Source: Rhodobacteraceae bacterium XHP0102 (GTDB lineage: Bacteria; Pseudomonadota; Alphaproteobacteria; Rhodobacterales; Rhodobacteraceae). From it: 64,000 bases of DNA. The notes under the pieces were generated by a model. It did not search any database, was not told where the DNA came from, and worked only from the letters and a program-made list of their open reading frames with translations. The stretch is from contig JAOWLD010000003.1 in NCBI GenBank assembly GCA_025751475.1, positions 310,001 to 374,000 on the forward strand. Direction: 5' to 3'. Both the position numbers and the translations under genes were made by a program. This document shows, in pieces, positions 17,254-24,042 of the stretch (its first letter is position 1; each line of letters opens with the position of its first letter).

Positions 17254-18039
17254 ATGAAAAGGGCAGCCATGCTTGGGTTTCGCGTGCAACAGGGTCGATG
17301 GGGGTGCGGCATATGCCTGCCGCAGCTGTGCGCGGCGCTTTTGCTGATCGCGGGTTTTGCCTTGTCGGCGCAATCCGCCCGTGCGCAAATCTCGGCCTCA
17401 GGTCCCGTGGTTGTCGAGCTTTTCACATCGCAGGGCTGCTCCTCTTGTCCGCCTGCAGATGCCTTGATGAATGAATTGGCCAGCCGTGCGGATGTGCTGC
17501 CCTTGGGTCTGCACGTGGATTATTGGGATTACATTGGCTGGCCCGACACATTTGCGCAGCCGCAATTCTCGCGCCGACAGGAGGCCTATGTGCGTGCCGC
17601 GGGCGGGCGGCGGGTCTATACCCCGCATATGGTCGTTGCGGGGGCGGATCATCTGGTCGGGGCGCAACCCATGGAATTGGCGGATTTGATCCGCGCCCAT
17701 GCGGCCAAGGGCTATCCTGTCGCGGTAGAGCTGTCGCGCAGCGCCCAAGGATATCGCGTGATGGCGCAAACGGATCAACCCGCGCCAATGGTGGTGCAGG
17801 TGATCCGCTTCATCCCACGGGCCACGGTGGATATCACCCGTGGTGAAAATGCGGGGCGCGATGCCCATTACAGCAATGTGGTGCAGGATTTGGAAATCTT
17901 GGGCGACTGGGATGGGCGCAGCCCCTTTGCACGGGACATTGCAAGTGATCCTGAATTGGCGATGGCGGTCGTGGTCCAAGTGCGGATTGGTCCAGGTGCC
18001 TTGGGTCCGGTGATGGGGGCTGCAATCGCCCCGCGGTGA
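17254..18039 (+). CDS. DUF1223 family exported thioredoxin-like protein
   Basis: A 261-residue protein with an N-terminal hydrophobic segment (about residues 25-45) ending in ARAQ, a likely signal peptide. The DUF1223 hallmark VVELFTSQGCSSCPPAD follows at about 51-67; its Cys-x2-Cys pair resembles a thioredoxin active site. The central VDYWDYIGW and TPHMVVAG segments also fit the family. Periplasmic redox role is an inference. It converges on the acyltransferase gene with 7 bp between stops, leaving no room for a separate terminator. Confidence 0.85.
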   Translation: MKRAAMLGFRVQQGRWGCGICLPQLCAALLLIAGFALSAQSARAQISASGPVVVELFTSQGCSSCPPADALMNELASRADVLPLGLHVDYWDYIGWPDTFAQPQFSRRQEAYVRAAGGRRVYTPHMVVAGADHLVGAQPMELADLIRAHAAKGYPVAVELSRSAQGYRVMAQTDQPAPMVVQVIRFIPRATVDITRGENAGRDAHYSNVVQDLEILGDWDGRSPFARDIASDPELAMAVVVQVRIGPGALGPVMGAAIAPR

Positions 18040-18046
18040 TCCAACC

Positions 18047-18988
18047 CTATAGATTGCGGCGCAGCGCTTCTTCTTCTTCGGCATCGAGATCGAAATAGCG
18101 CAATTGCCGTTCGGGCTTCCAACGGCGATGCACCCACAGCCATTGTTCAGGCGTTTCACGGACACGCCGCGCAATCGCGTCCGAAATCGCCTGTGTCATC
18201 GCCTCAGGGCTATCATGGGGGATAGGGGCATCGACAAGAATGTCAAAATCCAACCCGTTGGCGCGGCGGCGCGCGAAAATCGGCACGACCAGCGCATTAT
18301 GGCGCAGCGCCATTTCCGCCCCTGTGAGGGCCGTTGGCGCGGGCTTGCCCAAGAAATCCACCCGCACCCCATCTGCGAAATATTGATCCAGCAGGATGGC
18401 GCATTGACCTCCTGCCTTGATGTGGCGCAGAAATTGCGCCACCCCGCGCCGCCCGCGTGGGAAGGCAGGCCCACCAAAGGCGCGCATCGTCTCCACGTAA
18501 TGCGCGTTGACATAGCCATTGTTCATCGGGCGATAGAGCCCGCCCATCTGATAGCCGCGTTGGTTCATGGCGCTGCGAAAGGCTTGGTAATTGCCGAAAT
18601 GCCCCGATACGAACAGGATCGGACGGCCCGCTTTGCGCGCCGCTTCGGCGGCCGCCCATCCTGCGCCCGATGGTTCCCATGTTTTGGCGCGCGCGATCAG
18701 ATCAGGGGCCGAATATTGCTCGATCACCGAACGGCCGAGATTATCGAGACTGGCATCGGCAATGGCGCGCCGCTCTGCGGTGGATAATTCGGGCCAGATA
18801 TACGCCAATTGCGCCATCGCACGGGCGCGAAACCCTGCCAAAGGGGCCAATCCCTTGCGCGTCAGCCATCCGATCAAGGCGACCCGAGGGCCATAGGGCA
18901 GGCTGCGTGCCATCGCCAGCACGGCCTGAAACAGCGCGTTGACCAGCCAATCAGCAGGCCTGCGGCGATCTTGATCATAAGCGGCCAT
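18047..18988 (-). CDS. LpxL/HtrB-family lauroyl acyltransferase
   Basis: A 313-residue inner-membrane protein of the lysophospholipid/lipid A acyltransferase family, which adds secondary acyl chains to lipid A precursors. The catalytic HxxNxx region appears as SGHFGNYQAF near residue 132; DQYFADGVRVDFLGKPA and the C-terminal EQWLWVHRRWKP motif are also family-typical. Start 18988 (MAAYDQ) is preferred; the 59-residue upstream extension looks non-coding. It sits next to the glycosyltransferases, consistent with lipopolysaccharide synthesis. lpxL versus lpxM assignment is open. Confidence 0.85.
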   Translation of the reverse strand: MAAYDQDRRRPADWLVNALFQAVLAMARSLPYGPRVALIGWLTRKGLAPLAGFRARAMAQLAYIWPELSTAERRAIADASLDNLGRSVIEQYSAPDLIARAKTWEPSGAGWAAAEAARKAGRPILFVSGHFGNYQAFRSAMNQRGYQMGGLYRPMNNGYVNAHYVETMRAFGGPAFPRGRRGVAQFLRHIKAGGQCAILLDQYFADGVRVDFLGKPAPTALTGAEMALRHNALVVPIFARRRANGLDFDILVDAPIPHDSPEAMTQAISDAIARRVRETPEQWLWVHRRWKPERQLRYFDLDAEEEEALRRNL

Positions 18989-19005
18989 CGGGCTTTGGTC
19001 TTTCC

Positions 19006-19443
19006 CTAGCCATCCGCCCGCTGCGCGGCCACTTGGTCGATCTGCGCTGCAAGCTGCGGCATCGGATAGCCCGCTTTTGCAATGGCATCTAGAATATCCG
19101 CGCGCGCCATATGGCCCGCCAAGGCAAATGCCGATAGCACGGCCGAACGCGTGCCAGAGGCGCAATAGGCCAAAACCTTGCCTGTGCTGCCCTCAATCGC
19201 GTCTGATTGCTCGTCAATCATATCCATGCTGAGGCCCGCGGCCCCCATGGGGTTGTATACAAAATCGATCCCTGCGGCGCTTGCGGCGGCCTCAAGGGCG
19301 GCGGCCTGCAGCGCTGCGGGGTTCTCGGCATCGGGGCGGTTGCAGATGATGGTGGCAATGCCCACATCGGCCAACTGCGCCAAATCCTCGGGCGTGATTT
19401 GCGGTGACACAAAGATTTTTTCGGTGATCTGGCGCAACTCCAT
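19006..19443 (-). CDS. TIGR01244 family protein (DUF442, phosphatase/sulfurtransferase-like)
   Basis: A 145-residue cytosolic protein of the tyrosine-phosphatase-like superfamily related to the N-terminal domain of Blh. The active-site loop is CASGTRS near residue 93, a Cys-x5-Arg pattern; the N-terminal QITEKIFVSPQI and IICNRPDAE segments match. Substrate unknown; related proteins are linked to sulfide and persulfide handling. AAAGGA lies 8 nt before the ATG. It lies 17 bp upstream of the acyltransferase gene on the same strand. Confidence 0.82.
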   Translation of the reverse strand: MELRQITEKIFVSPQITPEDLAQLADVGIATIICNRPDAENPAALQAAALEAAASAAGIDFVYNPMGAAGLSMDMIDEQSDAIEGSTGKVLAYCASGTRSAVLSAFALAGHMARADILDAIAKAGYPMPQLAAQIDQVAAQRADG

Positions 19444-19607
19444 CAGCGTGATCCTTTGGTTTGGGGGCGGTGCGCCCAGTATCGGCTGTGCGGCAATCTA
19501 AGGAGGCTTGGCGCAGAGGGCAATTGCCGAAGTTGACACATATCAAAGCAGCGCCGTGCAAGCGCGCGCAAGATCACAGGCGAAAGAGTGTTTGAAAGGA
19601 CCGTGTG

Positions 19608-19955
19608 ATGGTTGCGAAATTGGACAAAGCCGCGCTTGCGGGCATCCGTGATACATTGATGGCGCGCCTCGAGCAGTTGGGCCACCGAATGCATCAATTG
19701 GAGGATGCGCTGGACAGCCCCCATTCCAACGATTGGGCAGAGGCCGCAAAAGAACGCGAAGATGATGAGGCGATGGAGGCCTTGGGGATTGAGGCACAGC
19801 ATGAGGTGGCCATGATCCACGCCGCGCTGGCGCGCATCGAGGCAGGAACTTACGGCGTCTGCACCGACTGCGAGCTGCCGATTTCCGAGGATCGACTGGA
19901 GGTTTTGCCCTTCACGCCGTTTTGTCGGGTCTGCGCCGCCGCACACGCGCGCTAG
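19608..19955 (+). CDS. TraR/DksA family zinc-finger protein
   Basis: A 115-residue DksA-like protein. A helical N-terminal half is followed by a C4 zinc finger near the C-terminus, Cys-x2-Cys, 17 residues, Cys-x2-Cys (CTDC ... CRVC). The full DksA coiled coil with the DxxDxA tip is not obvious; an NDWAEAAKEREDDEA segment takes its place. So it is a DksA/TraR-type RNA polymerase secondary-channel binder or a variant of it. GAAAGGA precedes the ATG at 19608. Its stop overlaps the convergent gene by 4 bp. Confidence 0.85.
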   Translation: MVAKLDKAALAGIRDTLMARLEQLGHRMHQLEDALDSPHSNDWAEAAKEREDDEAMEALGIEAQHEVAMIHAALARIEAGTYGVCTDCELPISEDRLEVLPFTPFCRVCAAAHAR

Positions 19956-20167
19956 GTCAGGAACACCCCGACCACCACCAACATCAGCCCGCAGGCCGAA
20001 ACCATCAGCGCGCCCATATTGACGAAGACAATCCGCTGCAATTTGGCGCGCGCCTCGGCCTCGGGCAGACCTGCCCGCTTGGCTGCGATGGCCGCAAAGA
20101 TGCAATAGGCCAAAAGACCAAGCCCGAGCACAGTCAGCCCTGTGCCGACCCAAACAAGCCATTCCAT
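19952..20167 (-). CDS. Small two-helix membrane protein, 71 aa
   Basis: Not assigned to a named family. Two membrane helices (about residues 5-27 and 48-70) flank a short charged cytoplasmic loop, RAGLPEAEARAKLQR. The layout suggests a small inner-membrane accessory protein. It converges on the zinc-finger gene with a 4-bp overlap of stops. Coding potential is supported by the two clean hydrophobic segments and the tight fit between neighbours. Confidence 0.65.
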   Translation of the reverse strand: MEWLVWVGTGLTVLGLGLLAYCIFAAIAAKRAGLPEAEARAKLQRIVFVNMGALMVSACGLMLVVVGVFLT

Positions 20168-20329
20168 TGTCCGTCATCCTATCTTGATCTGCCGTGCAAC
20201 AGCGGGCTATCGCGAACCACTGCAAGGTGCAATGGTTTTGCGCCATTCACACTTGCGAAACGGGGGCCAAAGGGCTAGGCCTTTTGGCCTGATATACCCG
20301 CCTGTCCGCCCCAAGAGGAGCCTTTTTCG

Positions 20330-20614
20330 ATGGATCAGCCAAACGCCCAAACCCCTGCCGCCGCCGCCGCCGATGCGACCTACCGCGTCACCGCCGATGA
20401 GCTGCGCGCCTTCATCGAGCGGTTCGAGCGTCTGGAAGCCGAGAAAAAAGACATTGCCGATCAACAAAAAGAGGTGATGGCCGAGGCCAAAGGGCGCGGC
20501 TATGACACCAAAGTGATCCGCAAGCTGATCACGCTGCGCCGACGCGAGCCCGATGATGTCGCAGAAGAAGAAGCTGTTCTTGAAATGTACAAAGAAGCCT
20601 TGGGGATGCGCTAA
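20330..20614 (+). CDS. gapR: DUF2312/GapR-family nucleoid-associated protein
   Basis: A 94-residue protein matching DUF2312. Its core segment from ADELRAFIERFERLE through KKDIADQQKEVMAEAKGRGYD to the IRKLITLRRR helix is characteristic. In Caulobacter GapR binds overtwisted, AT-rich DNA ahead of replication and transcription and stimulates topoisomerases; the same role is inferred here. AGAGGAG lies upstream of the ATG. The 3' end overlaps the convergent neighbour by 4 bp. Confidence 0.9.
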   Translation: MDQPNAQTPAAAAADATYRVTADELRAFIERFERLEAEKKDIADQQKEVMAEAKGRGYDTKVIRKLITLRRREPDDVAEEEAVLEMYKEALGMR

Positions 20615-21486
20615 GGCGCAATCAACCGCACCCCGTCCATCGCGGAAATGGCTTGCAGATCTTCTTCATAATTTGCGCTGATGCGGTCGAGTAAATCCTG
20701 ATCCCAATCGGGGATGGTGCAATCCTCCACCATCAAATCCGCCTTCGCATAGCGTTCGAGAAAGGCCAGATGGATGCGGCGCAAATGGGCGTCTGATTGG
20801 GGCGGGTTGGTCATCAAATAGAGGTCCAACTGCCCCGCCACGGAGGGGTCAAGCAAGGTTTGCACCAAATCACTCTCGCCCTTGAGGCGTGTGTTGGGCG
20901 CAAGACCCGCCAAAGCGCGCATGATATCGCCCCAGATCAGCGGCGTATCCTCATTGGCCCATACGGTGATCTGTGCATCGGGTTGCGCCTCACGCAGGCG
21001 GATCAGCATTTCTGACCAGCGCAGCGCCTCGGGCTGCACATCGCCGCCGAATTCCGCAAAATCCGTATAGCGCGAGGCGCGAAACAGCGCGGGCAACAGC
21101 GTGCCTGGATCGCGCAGGGCAATAAAAAATTCGATCTGCGCCTCGGGAAACAGCGCGCGCATATTGTCCGTTTGCCGCGCAATGGCTGGCCAGAATTGCG
21201 CCCCTTGCGCGACCAATCGGTTGATCGAGACCAAACGCGGGTCCGACAAGACCAAACGCTGCGGGCTGTCCTCACCCCAGATCGCGTCCAACAGCGCTTC
21301 GGTGATCTCGGGCGAGGCGGATTTCCCTTTCAGCGCGCGCATTGTATCGCGCAGCACCGTGCGAAACTGCGCCGCTTCGGGTATGGCGATGCCATGCGGT
21401 GCAAGGACCGTGCGGTTTTTGCCCAGTGATGTCAGCAACATATCGTCATCCGTGCATGGCGCACCGAGATGAAAAGCAACCTGCAT
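20611..21486 (-). CDS. Conserved hypothetical protein, 291 aa
   Basis: No family named with confidence. The N-terminus (VAFHLGAPCTDDDMLLTSLGKN) resembles the start of Rhodobacteraceae sulfotransferase-like proteins, but the P-loop is not convincing. Further landmarks are IEFFIALRDPGTLLPALFRA near residue 120 and ITVWANEDTPLIWGDIMRALAG near 175, again reminiscent of sulfotransferase folds. It is soluble, with no signal peptide. A dyad lies just upstream of the start. Could be a sulfotransferase-superfamily member with a degenerate PAPS site. Confidence 0.6.
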   Translation of the reverse strand: MQVAFHLGAPCTDDDMLLTSLGKNRTVLAPHGIAIPEAAQFRTVLRDTMRALKGKSASPEITEALLDAIWGEDSPQRLVLSDPRLVSINRLVAQGAQFWPAIARQTDNMRALFPEAQIEFFIALRDPGTLLPALFRASRYTDFAEFGGDVQPEALRWSEMLIRLREAQPDAQITVWANEDTPLIWGDIMRALAGLAPNTRLKGESDLVQTLLDPSVAGQLDLYLMTNPPQSDAHLRRIHLAFLERYAKADLMVEDCTIPDWDQDLLDRISANYEEDLQAISAMDGVRLIAP

Positions 21487-21513
21487 GAGCGGCCAATTCC
21501 CTGATTTATGCTC

Positions 21514-21535
21514 GTAACCCTGTGCCTTAGGTTAC
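21514..21535. promoter_or_regulatory. Inverted repeat upstream of the 291-aa gene
   Basis: GTAACC at 21514-21519 and GGTTAC at 21530-21535 form a 6-bp inverted repeat with a 10-nt spacer, 28 bp before the start codon of the minus-strand gene. Half-site spacing suits a dimeric regulator. No known operator is recognised. Confidence 0.4.
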
Positions 21536-21651
21536 AGAAGCCCCGAACCTTGCGCAAATCTTAATGCGGCCCGTGCAGATGTGTTTGGTGCAAGAAATTT
21601 CCAACAGGCCTCTTGCGTCTTTTTGCACAAAGCCCTATTGCACCGCGCAGT

Positions 21652-21727
21652 GCCCCTATAGCTCAGCTGGTAGAGCATCTGATTTGTAATCAGAGGGTCC
21701 GCGGTTCGAGTCCGTGTGGGGGCACCA
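21652..21727 (+). tRNA. tRNA-Thr (anticodon UGU)
   Basis: A complete 76-nt cloverleaf. The 7-bp acceptor stem pairs GCCCCTA with TGGGGGC (one G-T pair). The D-loop contains AGCTGGTAGA, the anticodon stem TCTGA/TCAGA encloses loop TTTGTAA with anticodon TGT, and the T-loop has GGTTCGAGTCC. The 3' CCA is encoded at 21725-21727. It reads ACA and ACG threonine codons. Confidence 0.95.
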
Positions 21728-21738
21728 CTTTCCATTCA

Positions 21739-22884
21739 TCACAAATCTTGCGCGTCTGTATGCGGCTTGATCGCAGGCTGCACGGTCCATGTTTTCGGGT
21801 TGAGGCTTTGCATCTGTGATAAAGGGGGCAGGGCGTAGCTGCGGCCGATCAGGGCGGCAGGGGTGGATGTGGCCGCGCGCAAAGCATCGGTGAGGGGCAC
21901 GCCCACATCCTCGACCATCACTTGCACCGCGCGGGCAAGATCAAGGTCGGCCCCTGCAAGCGTGCCATCCGCCAAGGTCAGAGCGCCGTTTTTGCGCGTG
22001 ATGCGCCGCCCGCCCAAATCAAATTCCTGCAAGCTGCTGCCTGCGACCGCCATCGCATCGCTGACAAGATAGATGCCGCCAGGCCCCGTTTTGGCGCGCC
22101 ACGCGGCCTGCATCACCTGAGGATGCACATGGATGCCATCGGCGATCAATCCCGCGCTGACCGTGCCCGTGGCCAAGGCCGCCCCCACCAATCCAGGCGC
22201 GCGGTTGCCCAGTTGGCTCATGGCGTTGAACAAATGGGTGACGCTGCGCGCGCCTGCCGCAAAATAGCGCAAACAGGTGTCATAATCCGCATTCGTGTGA
22301 CCAAGGGCGACCAAAATCCCCGCGCGCGACAAGGCCGCGACTTGGGCTTCGGTCGCGTTTTCAGGGGCGAGTGTCACCTTCAGGCAGGGCAGGGCGCGGG
22401 CAGCGTCAAGATAGATTGCCACATCGCCATCGGTCATAGGGCGAATATGCGCCCCGTCATGCGCCCCTTTGCGCGAAAGGGACAGGTGCGGCCCCTCAAG
22501 GTGCAAACCCGCGATGCCCGGCACATCCGCCTTGATGGCGGTGATGCAGGCCTCAATCGCGGCCATTGTGGTCTCGGGTCGGTCGGAGATCAGGGTTGGC
22601 AAAATCAGGGTGGTGCCAAGGCGATGATGGGCTGCGGCCATGCGGCGCAATGTGTCTAGGCTGGGCGCGGCATTGAACATCAGACCGTCACCGCCATTGA
22701 CCTGCAGATCCACGAAGCCCGCGAAAAGAATGTCGCCGTCAAGGTCGATCTGCGCCGCGCCAGATAGCCCCGCGCCATCGGGCGCCACATGGTCGAGCCG
22801 CTCTCCATCAAAAACCACGCTCTGCGCCGCTGACAGGCTTGTGCCATCAAAGAGGCGTGCATTGTGTATAATCATCTGTGTCAT
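21739..22884 (-). CDS. nagA: N-acetylglucosamine-6-phosphate deacetylase
   Basis: A 381-residue amidohydrolase that removes acetate from GlcNAc-6-phosphate, giving glucosamine-6-phosphate for wall recycling or catabolism. Metal and substrate motifs: HLEGPHLS near residue 125, LGHTNADYDTC, VTHLFNAMSQL near 217 and LVSDAMAV near 275. Its start overlaps the stop of the upstream kinase gene by 4 bp. No PTS or ABC sugar transporter accompanies the pair, so internally recycled amino sugar is a likely substrate. Confidence 0.93.
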   Translation of the reverse strand: MTQMIIHNARLFDGTSLSAAQSVVFDGERLDHVAPDGAGLSGAAQIDLDGDILFAGFVDLQVNGGDGLMFNAAPSLDTLRRMAAAHHRLGTTLILPTLISDRPETTMAAIEACITAIKADVPGIAGLHLEGPHLSLSRKGAHDGAHIRPMTDGDVAIYLDAARALPCLKVTLAPENATEAQVAALSRAGILVALGHTNADYDTCLRYFAAGARSVTHLFNAMSQLGNRAPGLVGAALATGTVSAGLIADGIHVHPQVMQAAWRAKTGPGGIYLVSDAMAVAGSSLQEFDLGGRRITRKNGALTLADGTLAGADLDLARAVQVMVEDVGVPLTDALRAATSTPAALIGRSYALPPLSQMQSLNPKTWTVQPAIKPHTDAQDL

Positions 22885-23759
22885 GATTTCGTGCCCTCAC
22901 CGATCTCCTGCGCAAGGGCCAGGGCGCCGATGATCGGCTGGGCTTGCGCTGGGATCACGCAGCCCTGCATGGCCTGTGGCAGGTAGGGCGCGTATTGCGG
23001 CCCAACCCCGCCCGTCAGGCACAGATGAAGACCCGCGTGCCAACCCAGATGCGCAAGCGCGCGCGCGATCTCATGCGCCCCATGCGCCATCAGCCCCCGC
23101 GCGAGCGCATCGCCTGCGCAGGCGGCTTCGGTCACCACGGGGGCCAAGGCGCCAAAATCAGCGGGGCGGGCGTGGGTGGCGAATTCCACCAGCCCCGCCG
23201 CATCGCCAAAGCGCGCGATCAGGCTTTGCGCAAGCCCGCTTGGGGGGTGCCGCCCATCTTCGGTTTCCAGCGTGGCGCGCAGCGCCGCTCGTCCCAGCCA
23301 ATGCGCCGAGGCCTCATCCCCCAAAACAAAGCCCCACCCACCGACAAAGCCTTGCACCCCCGCGATCTGCCGCCCAAAGAAGGAGCCAGTGCCGCAATGC
23401 GCGATCATCCCATCGCCCGCGCCAAGGGACGCGCGCAAGGCCGCCGCGCGATCATCGGCAATCCTGCATTGTGCAAATGGCAGCGCCGCGCGCAACCGCG
23501 CAACCATGGCGTCACCCGTAACCCCCGCAAGCCCCACAAAACAGCGATGCGTGTATAAGGTCTCCACCCCGATCCCTGTCTTGGCCGAAAGCGCGCCAAG
23601 CAGGGCATGGATCTCGCGCAGCGCAGCGGCGAAATCGGTGCTGACATTGGCCGCGCCGCCCTCGACCACGATATGCCGCCCCACCACGCCATAGGCCATC
23701 CGACAGCGCGTGCCGCCGCCATCAATGGCCAGAACAGGGGTGTCTCGAAGATCGCTCAT
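22881..23759 (-). CDS. BadF/BadG-type N-acetylglucosamine kinase
   Basis: A 292-residue actin/hexokinase-fold sugar kinase of the BadF/BadG/BcrA/BcrD ATPase family. The N-terminal phosphate-binding motif AIDGGGTRCR is at residues 10-19; AHCGTGSFFGRQ near 138 and LCLTGGVGPQ near 257 are the other ATPase motifs. Phosphorylation of GlcNAc (or glucosamine), feeding NagA, is inferred from the translational overlap with nagA. Start 23759 (MSDLRD) is used; the 40-residue upstream extension is low-quality sequence. Confidence 0.85.
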   Translation of the reverse strand: MSDLRDTPVLAIDGGGTRCRMAYGVVGRHIVVEGGAANVSTDFAAALREIHALLGALSAKTGIGVETLYTHRCFVGLAGVTGDAMVARLRAALPFAQCRIADDRAAALRASLGAGDGMIAHCGTGSFFGRQIAGVQGFVGGWGFVLGDEASAHWLGRAALRATLETEDGRHPPSGLAQSLIARFGDAAGLVEFATHARPADFGALAPVVTEAACAGDALARGLMAHGAHEIARALAHLGWHAGLHLCLTGGVGPQYAPYLPQAMQGCVIPAQAQPIIGALALAQEIGEGTKS

Positions 23760-23894
23760 ACCCCTAGCGATAGGCGAAGCAGCCGCAGTTGGGAAGGGGG
23801 TGGCGGCCATAATGGAAGTGCAGCAGGCCCCAAGGGCCAAACCATTGGTCAATGGTTCCGTGCAACGCGCCCAATCCATACAAAAGTCATGTAA

Positions 23895-23936
23895 ATATAT
23901 GGAAACATATATTGACCTAAATTTTAAGTTAAAATT
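23895..23936. promoter_or_regulatory. Two AT-rich dyads upstream of the autotransporter gene
   Basis: The 283-bp gap from 23760 to 24042 turns abruptly AT-rich. It contains ATATATG/CATATAT (23895-23901 and 23906-23912, 4-nt spacer) and AATTTTAA/TTAAAATT around one G (23920-23936). Both are perfect inverted repeats. They may be operators, a nucleoid-protein binding region or transferred flanking DNA. Nothing else is seen in the gap. Confidence 0.45.
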
Positions 23937-24042
23937 ATGAATATGTCGGTGGTTAAGTCTTCAGGGGCTGGGGCAAAGGCTGACATCGCCATTTAACGAA
24001 AGAAATTAGGGGCGGTGCCAAACAGGCACCAACATAGGATTA

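Noticed and set aside
19952-20614. Convergent gene ends overlapping by 4 bp at two junctions, suspected frame errors
   Set aside because: Both partners are full length with good starts and stops, so these are ordinary compact junctions.
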